This document shows positions 19,341 to 27,345 of a stretch of DNA of 64,000 nt, one piece after another. The stretch is taken from positions 124,001 through 188,000 of the forward strand of contig NZ_JBBMXV010000006.1 of the NCBI RefSeq assembly GCF_037996645.1. Direction: 5' to 3'. Made by a program: the position numbers and the translations under genes. Numbering within the stretch: position 1 is the first letter of the stretch; each line of letters opens with the position of its first letter. The stretch is from Halalkalicoccus tibetensis (GTDB taxonomy: Archaea > Halobacteriota > Halobacteria > Halobacteriales > Halalkalicoccaceae). Under the pieces are notes generated by a model, which saw only the letters and a list, made by a program, of their open reading frames with translations, did not search any database and was not told the origin of the DNA.

Positions 19341-19343
19341 GCA

Positions 19344-19550
19344 ATGAGCACTAGCAACTCAGCCGCAGAAAACAGTATCGCCTCCGAACAGACCAACCGA
19401 ATCACCGGTCCCCACCGCGAACCGCCGACGGTCGCAAACGCCACCACCTACTGGCGCTGCGAAGCCTGCGACCGCGAATCCATCCGCGAGCAGGACCTTC
19501 ACCGCGAGGCCTTCCACGCCAACGACTGTGAGGTGGCCGAGCGATGCTGA
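19344..19550 (+). CDS. Small zinc-finger protein
   Basis: A 68-residue protein. The C-terminal half has WRCEACDRES followed by HREAFHANDC and a terminal cysteine, a likely zinc site; the N-terminal half is polar and disordered-looking. Its stop overlaps the start of the next gene (ATGCTGA), so both are likely translated together. A GGAGG sits 11 bases upstream inside a hairpin. High GC compared with neighbours suggests acquisition with the following genes. Function unknown. Confidence 0.7.
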   Translation: MSTSNSAAENSIASEQTNRITGPHREPPTVANATTYWRCEACDRESIREQDLHREAFHANDCEVAERC

Positions 19551-20296
19551 CCGAAATCCCCACCAACAGTACCCAACTGTTCGCCGGCGCGCGACTCTCG
19601 AAGACTAACCCCGACTGCACGGCCTGCAACCGAACCCTGCGCGAAGGCGAACAGGTCACGATCTACGCCGCGCGCCAAGAGGACGCCCCCACATTCACGA
19701 TCGAACGCTGCTACTGTCGGGAGTGCGCCCCTGAGGAACTCACGAACCCAACGCTGGGCCTGAGCGAACACCTCCTCCAAACACGCCTCACCCGAACGCT
19801 CGACGTTCGCACTCAAAGTGAGTTCCAGACACTCGGCGAGATCCAGACGCTCGATGTAAGCGCCCCGAGCCAGGGCAGTGCCGAAGCCCACGACGAACCC
19901 CCGACGGCACTCCTTCGAGACACCCACACGCAGAACCCCGCAAGCGCGGTCTATCACATCGACGACGGCGAGGGCCAGCCGCTGTGTAACTGCGAGACGA
20001 ACGCCCAGTATACGCCGGTCCCGCTGGCGGAAGCCGAGGCGAGTACGGCCCGCCAGTGCGAGAACTGCCAGATCGCCCGCCAGGGCGAACAGGCCACCAA
20101 ACCCTGTCCTCACTGTAACGTGCCGGTTGGGATGAGCGCCTGGCCCCAACACGTCCGGGCGTGTACGGGTGATCCAACCGACGCCGCCGACGAAACCGAT
20201 CCCAACGGCGATCCTGCGATCACCCAGACCCCGCAGGCCACGAGCCCGACCACACGCACGGGCGTTCGCACACAGCTCCACCAGCACCAGGAGTAA
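19544..20296 (+). CDS. Multi-zinc-finger protein
   Basis: A 250-residue protein with several metal-site candidates: CTACNRT...CYCREC near residues 25-66, CNCET and CENCQ around residues 145-170, and a C2HC-like CPHCNVPVGMSAWPQHVRAC near residues 190-210. The C-terminus is low-complexity Thr/Pro. It overlaps the small zinc-finger gene upstream by 7 bp. Such haloarchaeal proteins are met in plasmids and integrative elements. A nucleic-acid-binding role is plausible but not shown. The long frame on the opposite strand is a GC-codon shadow. Confidence 0.75.
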   Translation: MLTEIPTNSTQLFAGARLSKTNPDCTACNRTLREGEQVTIYAARQEDAPTFTIERCYCRECAPEELTNPTLGLSEHLLQTRLTRTLDVRTQSEFQTLGEIQTLDVSAPSQGSAEAHDEPPTALLRDTHTQNPASAVYHIDDGEGQPLCNCETNAQYTPVPLAEAEASTARQCENCQIARQGEQATKPCPHCNVPVGMSAWPQHVRACTGDPTDAADETDPNGDPAITQTPQATSPTTRTGVRTQLHQHQE

Positions 20297-20314
20297 CCCG
20301 CACCAGCAATGGGC

Positions 20315-20357
20315 GGGCTCTCGCACAACGCCAGCGCTGCACGCCTATCGAGAGCCC
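20315..20357. terminator. Strong inverted repeat after the zinc-finger pair
   Basis: GGGCTCTCG (20315-20323) pairs perfectly with CGAGAGCCC (20349-20357) around a 25-base loop, and flanking GGC/GCC can extend it past one bulge. It lies 18 bp downstream of the zinc-finger stop and about 115 bp before the next gene. It may end or attenuate transcription, or protect the 3' end; there is no T-run directly after it. Confidence 0.4.
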
Positions 20358-20471
20358 TGCCTGTAGCACCCCGAATCTCGAGTGGAGGGACGCCACTGAG
20401 CCACGCGTTCAGATCGCTCGCCAGCCACGGGACGGGCCCGATCGTCCTACTTGCGACACACCACGTTTCCG

Positions 20472-21191
20472 ATGAGTGAATCCACACCCACGACCACGAG
20501 TACCGAGAGTACCGCCACCGACCAGCCCGCGACTGAGACCGCAGAGCCAACCCTTGAGTCGGTCTGTGAACAGCTCGAGGCGCTCACCGATCGCGTTGCA
20601 GAACTCGAGGCCCAAATCGAACGAAAAGACGAGCGCATCGAAGAGCTGGAAGCAGAGCTTACCGAGTACAAGCGCTTTGCGGGCTCGGAGTTCGCCAACG
20701 TTCGCGGGCGGATCACCGACGTCGAAGACCAGACCGAAGAGCTCGAAACCATGCTTCAGGAGACGCCCATAGAGACCACCAACGTTGACGCCGAAGAGAA
20801 CGACTCTCAGACCACGACCACGGAGACACCCTTAGAGCGGATCTGTACGCTCCCCGAGCACGTCGCCGATCGCGAGCTCACAACGAACCAGAAGCGAGCG
20901 CGCTTCATCGCTCGGGACGTGAAAGACTACGCCGAGAAGGCGCCTGCTGGGCTCGTGCTCGATAGCCAGACGATTGCGAAGGTCATCACCGCCGCCGAAG
21001 GGTCGAAGCCTCACACGCAAACTGTGGCCCGAGTCATGGACTTCCTCGAGAAGCTCGGGAAGGACGACGTTGAGCAGACGAAACGTCGCGGGAAGAAGCT
21101 CGTTGTGGTTGACGAAGATGTGGCCAACCGATATCACGATCGTTGTGATCGGGCAAACGAACAACCGCCCGCAGGAGGCGTGATGTCCTAA
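20472..21191 (+). CDS. Coiled-coil plus winged-helix-like protein
   Basis: A 239-residue protein counted from the ATG at 20472, a better start than the upstream non-ATG possibility because the acidic Ser/Thr leader begins there. Residues of about 25-75 form a clear coiled coil with regular leucines and Glu/Lys pairs. Residues of about 120-215 are helical with a winged-helix feel (RARFIARDVKDYA, then SQTIAKVITAAEG, HTQTVARVMDFLEKLG). Proteins of this type recur next to zinc-finger genes on haloarchaeal mobile elements. It is probably DNA-binding and oligomeric; replication, partition or regulation are all possible. Confidence 0.75.
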   Translation: MSESTPTTTSTESTATDQPATETAEPTLESVCEQLEALTDRVAELEAQIERKDERIEELEAELTEYKRFAGSEFANVRGRITDVEDQTEELETMLQETPIETTNVDAEENDSQTTTTETPLERICTLPEHVADRELTTNQKRARFIARDVKDYAEKAPAGLVLDSQTIAKVITAAEGSKPHTQTVARVMDFLEKLGKDDVEQTKRRGKKLVVVDEDVANRYHDRCDRANEQPPAGGVMS

Positions 21192-21250
21192 CAACGGGAC
21201 AATACGAAGGCGTATAGCTCACGACAACCACCCCGGGTAAGCCGTCCCGT

Positions 21251-21363
21251 CTTAGTTACAACTCCGAGCAGCCTCTTCCTGATTGAGTAGTAGTAGAGGG
21301 AGTAGAAACGGTTTCGTCGGTTCTGCCTTCGGAAGTATATCACACCACGGTGTGATCAATCAG
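21251..21363. repeat. Dispersed repeat, copy 1 (short GTA tract)
   Basis: About 110 bp closely matching 40781-40903: a shared TTACAACTC(C/T)GAGCAGCCT start, a TAG-rich microsatellite (about four units here, about eight in copy 2), AGGGAGTAGAAAC, GTTCTGCCTTCG, and an end in ATCACACCACGGTGTGAT, here a perfect 18-bp palindrome. No coding potential. It may be a miniature transposable element or the end of an insertion sequence. Confidence 0.7.
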
Positions 21364-21525
21364 GTTGCATCGACAAAAGCGTCGAAGGCCCCGCTCTGGA
21401 GTGGACATGACAGTACGTTCCGAGCATCTCGTACTCATAGAGTCCCTCGTGACTGTCTCGGAGTGCTTGGATCCAGAGAATAGAACACCTCATTTCCGGA
21501 AATTCGTATCATCAGACTCCAGCAT

Positions 21526-21860
21526 GGATATCGAAACGTCCGTCACAATCCGTTTTCCGTACGCCGTATCGTCGCCCCCTTCGGGTACTGTTCTGCGCGA
21601 TACATCGTCAATTCGCTCGTTTTCGTATGTTACGACCGTTTGCTCATCGTTTGCGGGCGCTGAGCGAGATGCTCTTCACGGCAGTTTTCGATTGCATTCT
21701 CGATACGGGATCCTCGTTGATCCCTGGATTCACCTCTCTCTCTGGGGATCGAGGCTATAGCCGTTGAGTCTTGTATCATCGTCGATCCAGAGCGAGAGTT
21801 ATACCAAGCACATATAGGCCGGTGTCGCTCTCGTTTCGATGGGAAGGGGTGAGTCCACAA
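21526..21860 (-). pseudogene. Decayed hypothetical gene, frameshifted
   Basis: On the minus strand an acidic, haloarchaeal-like reading runs RIENAIENCREEHLAQR, then must change frame near 21,650 to continue as DEQTVVTYENERIDDVSRR and on to a stop near 21,526. The upstream part lacks a convincing start. The product family is not recognised. The rest of 21,364-21,525 shows nothing coding. Confidence 0.45.
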
Positions 21861-22139
21861 TGCTCATGGCAAGCACATCAGATGGACTCACCCAAGCTAG
21901 GGGTCTACACACCTCATGTATGCTATCGCTAATGGGCAATACACGATAACATACGGACTCATGGCTAACCAGCAACGCGTCCAAATCACCGGCATGGAAC
22001 AGCACTATATAGAGTCCAGGTTCTTGACCGACTCACTGGCTCTGTAGATCGTACATGAAATGTCTATCAATGCGGTCGCAGTGGCAGGCTCTCTTTTTAA
22101 CTGGAATCAGGCTATCTAGCCCTGTGGAGAATACTCACA
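21861..22139. other. Intergenic stretch, promoter side of PfpI gene
   Basis: No coding frame or recognised element. The last ~60 bases contain an AT-rich CTTTTTAACTGG stretch that could serve as promoter for the PfpI-family gene. Confidence 0.4.
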
Positions 22140-22694
22140 ATGGCAGATCCACTTAGCGATACAACCGTCGCGATCTTTCTCGCACAGAGAGGTACTGAAG
22201 AGGTTGAGTTCACCGAACCAAAGGAAGCCGTCGAGAACGCCGGAGCCGATGTTGAGGTTCTCGGTACGGAAACCGGCGAGGTACAAACCGTCAATAACGA
22301 TCTCGAACCGGGCGATTCCTACGAGATAGAGAAGACCTTCTCGGAGATTTCCGCGGACGACTATGACGCGTTGATCGTTCCGGGCGGCGCGGTTGGAGCT
22401 GATACTCTTCGGGTGGACGAAGATGCAGTGGACTTAGTTGGTGAGTTTGCTGAAGCGCAAATGCCACTGGGGATAATCTGTCATGGACCGTGGGTACTAG
22501 TCGAGGCGGACGCGGTCGAGGGCCGGACCGTAACCTCCTACCCCAGCCTGCAGACCGACATTCGGAATGCAGGCGGCGAGTGGGTCGACGAAGAGGTCGT
22601 CGTTGACGAAGGACTGGTAACCAGTCGCAATCCCGATGACTTGCCTGCCTTCTGCGATAAGATTATCGAGGAATTCGAAGAAGGGCAGCATTAG
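22140..22694 (+). CDS. DJ-1/PfpI family protein
   Basis: A 184-residue class I glutamine-amidotransferase-like protein of the PfpI/YhbO branch. Signature: VEFTEPKEAVENAGADVEVL, DYDALIVPGGAVGADTLR, and the nucleophile elbow GIICHGPW with C114-H115; the C-terminal motif gives DLPAFCDKIIEEF. Family members act as chaperones, deglycases or peptidases in stress survival and form oligomers in the cytoplasm. Full length for the family. Confidence 0.93.
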   Translation: MADPLSDTTVAIFLAQRGTEEVEFTEPKEAVENAGADVEVLGTETGEVQTVNNDLEPGDSYEIEKTFSEISADDYDALIVPGGAVGADTLRVDEDAVDLVGEFAEAQMPLGIICHGPWVLVEADAVEGRTVTSYPSLQTDIRNAGGEWVDEEVVVDEGLVTSRNPDDLPAFCDKIIEEFEEGQH

Positions 22695-22849
22695 CGAGTT
22701 TGGCAGCCGAGTAGCGGTATCGCCATTTCAGGATGTCATATCCGACGAGATCGACGATCGTCCACCTTTCCAGATGTACCGTCACCAGTCTTCGTTTTGA
22801 CGCTACCTATACATCTGGCTAGCCCTTGAAATCCTCCCCTACTGTTTAG

Positions 22850-23134
22850 ATGGTAGATGCTGTAGCGCAGACGATGCCCGAAATACAATCCGTTGAGACC
22901 GAGGACGACTATATCCACGTGCGCTTTCGCGATCCCGATCAGTATGAGACGATCCGAACGCCTGATTGGGCGAAAGAGCCCGCCGAATCCGTTTCAGAGG
23001 GCGCCGAGGTGCGGACCGGTCAGAAGGAAGGCAGTGATGACTGGGAGGTTCAAAGCGTCCTGATCAAGAAGACCGTTGGCGAGGATAAAGCAAAACAGCA
23101 AGCAACAGAGATCGTCGAAAAGATCCAGTCATAA
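22850..23134 (+). CDS. Conserved haloarchaeal small protein
   Basis: A 94-residue acidic soluble protein. The first half reads as a small beta-rich unit (IQSVETEDDYIHVRFRDPDQYETIRTP), the second as a strand plus C-terminal helix (EVQSVLIKKTVGEDKAKQQATEIVEKI). The composition is strongly haloarchaeal. It lies between PfpI and cold-shock genes on the same strand with separate spacing. Family and function not assigned. Confidence 0.75.
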   Translation: MVDAVAQTMPEIQSVETEDDYIHVRFRDPDQYETIRTPDWAKEPAESVSEGAEVRTGQKEGSDDWEVQSVLIKKTVGEDKAKQQATEIVEKIQS

Positions 23135-23232
23135 CAGAATGGATGGAAAGAGCCGCACTCGCACTCGACTGCGGTCGTGATACCGTGACTCTCGGAACTG
23201 TTATCCGTGTTACGAGTCTATGTTTGTTTGCA

Positions 23233-23427
23233 ATGGCAAACGGAAAAGTTGATTTTTTCAACGACACTGGCGGCTACGGATTTATTTCCACTGAGGATGC
23301 GGATGATGACGTTTTCTTCCACATGGAGGACGTTGGCGGTCCGGACCTCGAAGAAGGCACAGACATCGAATTCGACATCGAACAGGCCCCCAAGGGCCCC
23401 CGAGCGACCAACGTCGTTCGCGCCTAA
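23233..23427 (+). CDS. cspA: Cold-shock domain protein
   Basis: A 64-residue OB-fold cold-shock protein starting at the ATG at 23233; upstream in-frame codons are not part of the family. RNP1 is GYGFIS and RNP2 is DDVFFHM, preceded by the usual NGKVDFFNDTG. It binds single-stranded nucleic acid, acting as an RNA chaperone in cold or growth-phase adaptation. Length is typical. A hairpin follows 10 bases after the stop. Confidence 0.96.
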   Translation: MANGKVDFFNDTGGYGFISTEDADDDVFFHMEDVGGPDLEEGTDIEFDIEQAPKGPRATNVVRA

Positions 23428-23437
23428 TACGGCGCAG

Positions 23438-23465
23438 TAGCCCGCCATCAACTGGCGGCACTACC
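23438..23465 (+). terminator. Hairpin downstream of the cold-shock gene
   Basis: GTAG plus CCGCCA pairs with TGGCGG plus CTAC around a TCAAC loop, with one mismatch position between the two stem blocks. A CCTTTTATT follows about 15 bases later. Position and shape suit a 3'-end hairpin for the cold-shock transcript. Confidence 0.5.
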
Positions 23466-23548
23466 ATACAGCAGACCTTTTATTGATATCACAGACCGTG
23501 GCTAGTGCTCTCTATAGTGTCTCTCACGAGCAGGAAAGAGCAACCCAC

Positions 23549-23881
23549 TTAGCGATGTAGTAATCCCTGTATTCGATTTCGAACATCGTCAGCGGATTCA
23601 TACGATTCGTTGTTGACCGGAGCAAGTACTTCTTCAACGGGTTTTGCCCCATCCTGTGTTTCGACCTCACGGCCGCCGTGGGCTCTGATGAGCTCGTCGG
23701 TGGTTATCGGATAGGTGTGGATTTCAAGTGCTTCATCTAACTCGCCGAGCTGTTCGGTGGACTCGTCGTTTATCGGCTCGGGTTCATCGCCGCGGTCACG
23801 TGCCTCCTGCAGTTCCCGTTCTCGCTGGCGTCGTTCTTCGTCATCCGCTTGCTTGTCTCTCGAGTTTTTATTGTCTGCCAT
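23549..23881 (-). CDS. DUF5789 family protein
   Basis: A 110-residue protein starting at the ATG at 23881 (MADNKNSRDKQADDEERRQRERE). Haloarchaeal DUF5789 proteins share this charged N-terminal helix followed by a PxTxDELIRAHGGREVE-like segment and a final VRNRIQGLL helix, as seen here. Function is unknown; the fold resembles a small C-terminal wHTH or antidote-like domain. It converges on the cold-shock gene. Confidence 0.85.
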   Translation of the reverse strand: MADNKNSRDKQADDEERRQRERELQEARDRGDEPEPINDESTEQLGELDEALEIHTYPITTDELIRAHGGREVETQDGAKPVEEVLAPVNNESYESADDVRNRIQGLLHR

Positions 23882-23961
23882 CCGTTGACATGGATGCGCG
23901 AGCGGGATAACCTTGTGGTCGTTCATCGGTCTGTTCCTCGTAAATTCATGGGTCTGTCAGA

Positions 23962-24198
23962 TCAGTCAGAATAGTCTCTACTCGGTGAAAACTGCCTTTC
24001 GATGTGGAGACTGCACACAGAATCGTTTCTGTCGGTATCCCGCATGACGGTCCAGGTTTCGGTATAGGTACCGGTAGTCTCTGTCTTCGTCTCGACGATA
24101 GTTGCTGCTAATTCGGTCAAACGCTCAAGTTTAGCTTCACAATCCTTACTGGTAAGACCGAGGTGGATCGGGATATATTCCGGTGAGGAGCGTGGCAT
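23962..24198 (-). CDS. Small hypothetical protein
   Basis: A 78-residue reading frame from ATG, with mixed alpha/beta pattern (PIHLGLTSKDCEAKLERLTELAATIVETK) and one isolated Cys pair. No motif is recognised. It stands upstream of the DUF5789 gene on the same strand with an 80-bp gap. Acidic composition supports coding, but it may be a fragment. Confidence 0.45.
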   Translation of the reverse strand: MPRSSPEYIPIHLGLTSKDCEAKLERLTELAATIVETKTETTGTYTETWTVMRDTDRNDSVCSLHIERQFSPSRDYSD

Positions 24199-24261
24199 TT
24201 TCTTAAAGAACAGTCGAGGTCCTTGCTCAGACGGGTCTATAGCCGTAGCGGGCGCCTCTCG

Positions 24262-24400
24262 GCGTTAAACTCGGAGCACTCTACATCTCCACGTCGAAGC
24301 GACTCGTAGCCATAGTTCTCGCACCCGTACTACGTCGCGCCACCCTGCTCCGGCAGTTCGAGGTGCGGGCCGATGATGAGCGTCCCCTCATCGCTGGGGG
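24262..24400 (-). pseudogene. Decayed zinc-finger gene remnant, copy A
   Basis: On the minus strand the frame gives GTLIIGPHLELPEQGGA, a stop, then YGCENYGYESLRRGDVECS. The same pattern occurs at about 47,180-47,420 (GPHLEPPKQGGA / YYRCEDCGRGSL). Together they point to a lost small zinc-ribbon protein. This copy ends beside an inverted-repeat element at 24404. Confidence 0.45.
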
Positions 24401-24403
24401 TTA

Positions 24404-24449
24404 CCTTGTGCAACAATCGCCTTGATTGGAAGAAGTGTGTTGCACAAGG
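24404..24449. repeat. Short inverted-repeat element, copy A
   Basis: CCTTGTGCAACA (24404-24415) and TGTTGCACAAGG (24438-24449) are perfect 12-bp arms around a 22-bp spacer. The same arms with a 24-bp unrelated spacer occur at 40910-40957. Equal arms with different middles suggest a miniature transposable element or a scar of a larger one rather than an operator. Confidence 0.65.
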
Positions 24450-24504
24450 CCCCATAGCGGTGAATCCGTTTGATATCGTGGGTGGTAGGCCAAGTTGGGG
24501 AACT

Positions 24505-24720
24505 ATGCCTATTGCTACCGAATTATCTTATCTGACCCAACCATACGAGATTCGCAGTGAGCGGGAACTACAACGGGAGCTATCGCGCCTCTTTCAATCC
24601 GCCTACAGGAATGACGTGCCAATTGGACCCACATGGGTTTGTGAGTACACGGACCGGCCAGATCTGGAACTAATGGCGATCGAGCTTGCGGAGAACCGAC
24701 ACCAGAAAGGCAAGTCTTGA
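24505..24720 (+). CDS. Small haloarchaeal protein
   Basis: A 71-residue acidic protein beginning at the ATG at 24505; upstream codons fall inside the inverted-repeat element and are not family-like. It reads as two helices and a strand (QPYEIRSERELQRELSRLFQSAYRNDV, then WVCEYTDRPDLELMAIEL). Similar short proteins are widespread in haloarchaea without known function. Confidence 0.6.
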   Translation: MPIATELSYLTQPYEIRSERELQRELSRLFQSAYRNDVPIGPTWVCEYTDRPDLELMAIELAENRHQKGKS

Positions 24721-24916
24721 GATAGAGATCTCGGACACCTCCTTTCGGCTCCTATCACACGCTGACAGACTTGCTGACTTTGGTTATTTCCCCTGCTTGC
24801 AGTTTTAGGAGACTCACACTCTTTACCCCACATACCTACCGTCGGTACTATTCCGCTCAGCGTCAGAACGGTGGTTGCGGACTACTTTTGTGAGAACACA
24901 GGCAATATCTCACTAG

Positions 24917-25117
24917 ATGGATTACTGCTATAGTCATAGCCGTGACTGCCAGGGGGAATTCGTTCCCCGCAGACCATCACCGGAGGCTACTAAAAAAGAG
25001 ACGAGCAACCCGAAAGTCAAACTCACCGAGATAGATGTCGACAGCCGAGAGTTTGCTGGCCCGATCGAGCACCTGGTATCTAACCGATCCAGATTTCCTG
25101 ACACTGGTGACGTATGA
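24917..25117 (+). CDS. Small protein coupled to a membrane protein
   Basis: A 66-residue frame whose TGA overlaps the ATG of the next gene (ATGA). Two cysteines and a histidine near the N-terminus (YCYSHSRDCQGEF) could form part of a metal site; the rest is polar. The overlap is the main argument that it is expressed. No family recognised. Confidence 0.5.
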   Translation: MDYCYSHSRDCQGEFVPRRPSPEATKKETSNPKVKLTEIDVDSREFAGPIEHLVSNRSRFPDTGDV

Positions 25118-26196
25118 GTGCGAACCCAGACGCTGGAACAGATGTTGACGCGGATCCAGACGCTGACATAGAAATTGAGACCGACGCTGAATCAGACATC
25201 GGGACCGCCAATACGATGCGCGAACGCTCGAATGAAAGCCGGATCAAACTCTGGCTGGTCCTTAACGGGAGCCGCCCTCTTGTAACGGGACTCCTTGCAG
25301 TGGGCTTTTTCGTCTCCTTTGTCGGTATTGGAGCCCTATTCATTCCGAACTTCGAGTCGACGCTCCGCTCCGACGACATGATCAACTACATGTTCTCGAC
25401 GATGATCAGCGCGATCATCACCGGGACGACGCTGGTCGTCACGATCAGCCAGCTCGTGATTTCCCAAGAGAACGGCCCGCTAGGCGAACAGCGAGAACGA
25501 ATGAGCAACACGATGGACTTTCGGGAGTATACCGAGGAGATGATCGGCTCGCCGAGCCCCGCCGACCCATCAGCGTTCCTGCATGATATTGTCAACCTGA
25601 GCGAGCGTCAGGCTAAGCTATTACGTGAGTCGATTACCGACAATGACGATGAGCAGCTCAAGGCCAAGGTCGACGAGTATACTGAGAGTCTGATCGGCAA
25701 TGCCCAAGAGGTTCAAGATCAACTGGATGGTGCGAGCTTTGGCTCGTTTGACGTCGTCACCGCTTCGCTCAACTACAATTACGGAACCAAGATTTTTCAT
25801 CTGGAGCGCATCGCAAACGACCATCCTGATAGCCTTTCCGACGAGGATATGACGCTCCTTGATGAGCTGAAGTCGACACTATCGATGTTCGGGCCGGCGC
25901 GTGAACACATCAAAACGCTGTATTTTGAGTGGGCGCTGATTGATCTCTCACAGCTGATCCTGTACGTCTCAGTGCCAGCATTACTTGTCGCGGGCAGCAT
26001 GCTTGGATTTTATAGTGGGATTTCGTTCCCGAACACAACCGTTGGGGTGAACAATTCGATTCTTATTGTCGGTGCGGCGTTCACCGTTACACTATTGCCG
26101 TTTTTCTTACTTATCTCATATATTGCACGGGTGGCAACAGTCGCTAAACGGACTCTTGCCATTGGCCCGCTTATCCTTCGAGAATCCGCACGGTGA
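25114..26196 (+). CDS. Integral membrane protein with long cytoplasmic middle
   Basis: A 360-residue protein. The first ~30 residues are an Asp-rich repeat. Two membrane segments follow at about 55-80 and 90-115, then a ~150-residue soluble helical region, then two more segments at about 275-300 and 315-345. The layout (2+2 helices, acidic tail) resembles a family of unannotated haloarchaeal membrane proteins. It borders the potassium-transport genes but has no known transporter motif. Confidence 0.8.
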   Translation: MSANPDAGTDVDADPDADIEIETDAESDIGTANTMRERSNESRIKLWLVLNGSRPLVTGLLAVGFFVSFVGIGALFIPNFESTLRSDDMINYMFSTMISAIITGTTLVVTISQLVISQENGPLGEQRERMSNTMDFREYTEEMIGSPSPADPSAFLHDIVNLSERQAKLLRESITDNDDEQLKAKVDEYTESLIGNAQEVQDQLDGASFGSFDVVTASLNYNYGTKIFHLERIANDHPDSLSDEDMTLLDELKSTLSMFGPAREHIKTLYFEWALIDLSQLILYVSVPALLVAGSMLGFYSGISFPNTTVGVNNSILIVGAAFTVTLLPFFLLISYIARVATVAKRTLAIGPLILRESAR

Positions 26197-26282
26197 ACTA
26201 CACCCTATCCTACTCGCTTACGACGTTTGCAGCTCGCTTCTTGAGGGAGGGCTTCCTGTTTTCACAACGCGCTTTGTAGACA

Positions 26283-26424
26283 CCACATGAATGTTCAGAG
26301 GGAGCGCAGTCTCCATAGGTATTGAATCGGAGTAAATCACTCTCCTTGATCGAATCCTCACTGTTCCGCAAAAACTCCCGATCGGCTTCGGTTAGGATCC
26401 CGTTGATCGCGGAGAGGCGATGAT
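26283..26424 (-). pseudogene. Fragment of a haloarchaeal helical domain
   Basis: The minus strand reads LSAINGILTEADREFLRNSE, a segment recurring near the N-terminus of several haloarchaeal proteins, followed by unrelated residues. It has no gene context of its own and overlaps a decayed USP on the other strand. Most likely a leftover of a rearrangement. Confidence 0.35.
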
Positions 26425-26632
26425 CGAGGAGATCGCTGAGGACGCTAGTATCGAGCCCAATGAGTACGACGCGAAGGTTGTCATGGACGATGACGTCAGG
26501 TCGGCGATCCTCGCTCATACAGAGCTACGATACGGTTTGTGTTGTTGGCCTCTCTGAGCAGCGGTCAGTCTCACGGATCCTCTTCGGCTCACTCGCCGAA
26601 CGGATCGCGACCCAGGTAGGAGGTAGCGCGAG
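26406..26632 (+). pseudogene. Universal stress protein remnant, frameshifted
   Basis: The plus strand gives GEAMIEEIAEDASIEPNEYDAKVVMDDDVRSAIL and, one frame over after about 26,515, YDTVCVVGLSEQRSVSRILFGSLAERIATQVG. The intact C-terminal USP domain at 29,900-30,190 has the same order (GEEVIVEMAERAGLEPDEYE, then DDIKSAIL, YDTVCAG, ILFGSLAEQIEQQ). The 5' part is missing. The 3' end runs directly into the truncated antiporter on the opposite strand. Confidence 0.7.
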
Positions 26633-27231
26633 GAGGCGATTGAGAAGACCGCGATGAGCGAGATCAAGATAGTGATCGTCGCGAGCGTGAACCCGATCTC
26701 GGCGACACTGTCGAGCCCGCCGGCGGCGAGCATCGCGAGCATGAAGACGAGGTAGATGTCCTGGACGATCAGCACGCCGACGTCGATCTTTCCGGGGAGA
26801 GCGGTGATCTCGTCCTTGTCGGTGAGGATCTTCACGATGATCGGCGTTGCGCCGAAGACGGTCACGAGCGCGATGATGATCGTCTCGATAAAGGTGAAGC
26901 CAAGGACCCACGCAACCGCAAACGCGAGCGCGGTCTGGAGGATCGTCTGCCAGACGGCGATGTTGATGATCGGGCGCAGGATCTCCTTAACGTCGTCGAG
27001 CCGCATCTTGATGCCCAGCAGAAAGAGCAAAAAGCCCAGCCCGAGCTCGGCCATCAGCTCGACAAGTCCCTCCTCGGTGACGACATCGAGGAAGACGGGA
27101 CCGAGGATGATCCCGGTAAGAATATAGGCGATGATCGTCGGCTGGCCCGTCTGCTTCGCGAGAAAGCCGATGACTGTCGCCGTGACGATGATGATGGCGA
27201 AATCGGCGGCGAGGGCAATCTGGGTAACCAT
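26620..27231 (-). pseudogene. CPA2 cation/proton antiporter, C-terminally truncated
   Basis: The first ~205 residues match the start of the intact CPA2 protein at 37181 (DFAIIIVTATVIGFLAKQTGQPTIIAYILTG, ELGLGFLLFLLGIKM, FGATPIIVKIL, LPGKIDVGVLIVQDIYLV). The match stops after SRYLLPG, where the intact relative continues with six or so more membrane segments and a TrkA_N domain. About two thirds of the protein is missing. It follows the KhtT-like gene on the same strand, so the pair was once a KhtT-KhtU-like operon. Confidence 0.85.
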
Positions 27232-27345
27232 CCAGTCTCTATCCGTTTAACGACAGGTGATAGAGAACAAAACTGTTTTGCACTCCATTAAGGGGTTCAT
27301 ACAGTCATACAGGATGGACGTATATTTTTGGTGCTGTAATCCTGT

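Noticed and set aside
19499-20326. A 275-codon open frame on the minus strand
   Set aside because: It lies antisense to the zinc-finger gene in GC-rich DNA, its product is Gly/Arg/Val/Leu-rich without the acidic haloarchaeal signature, and the plus-strand frame has clear cysteine knuckles.
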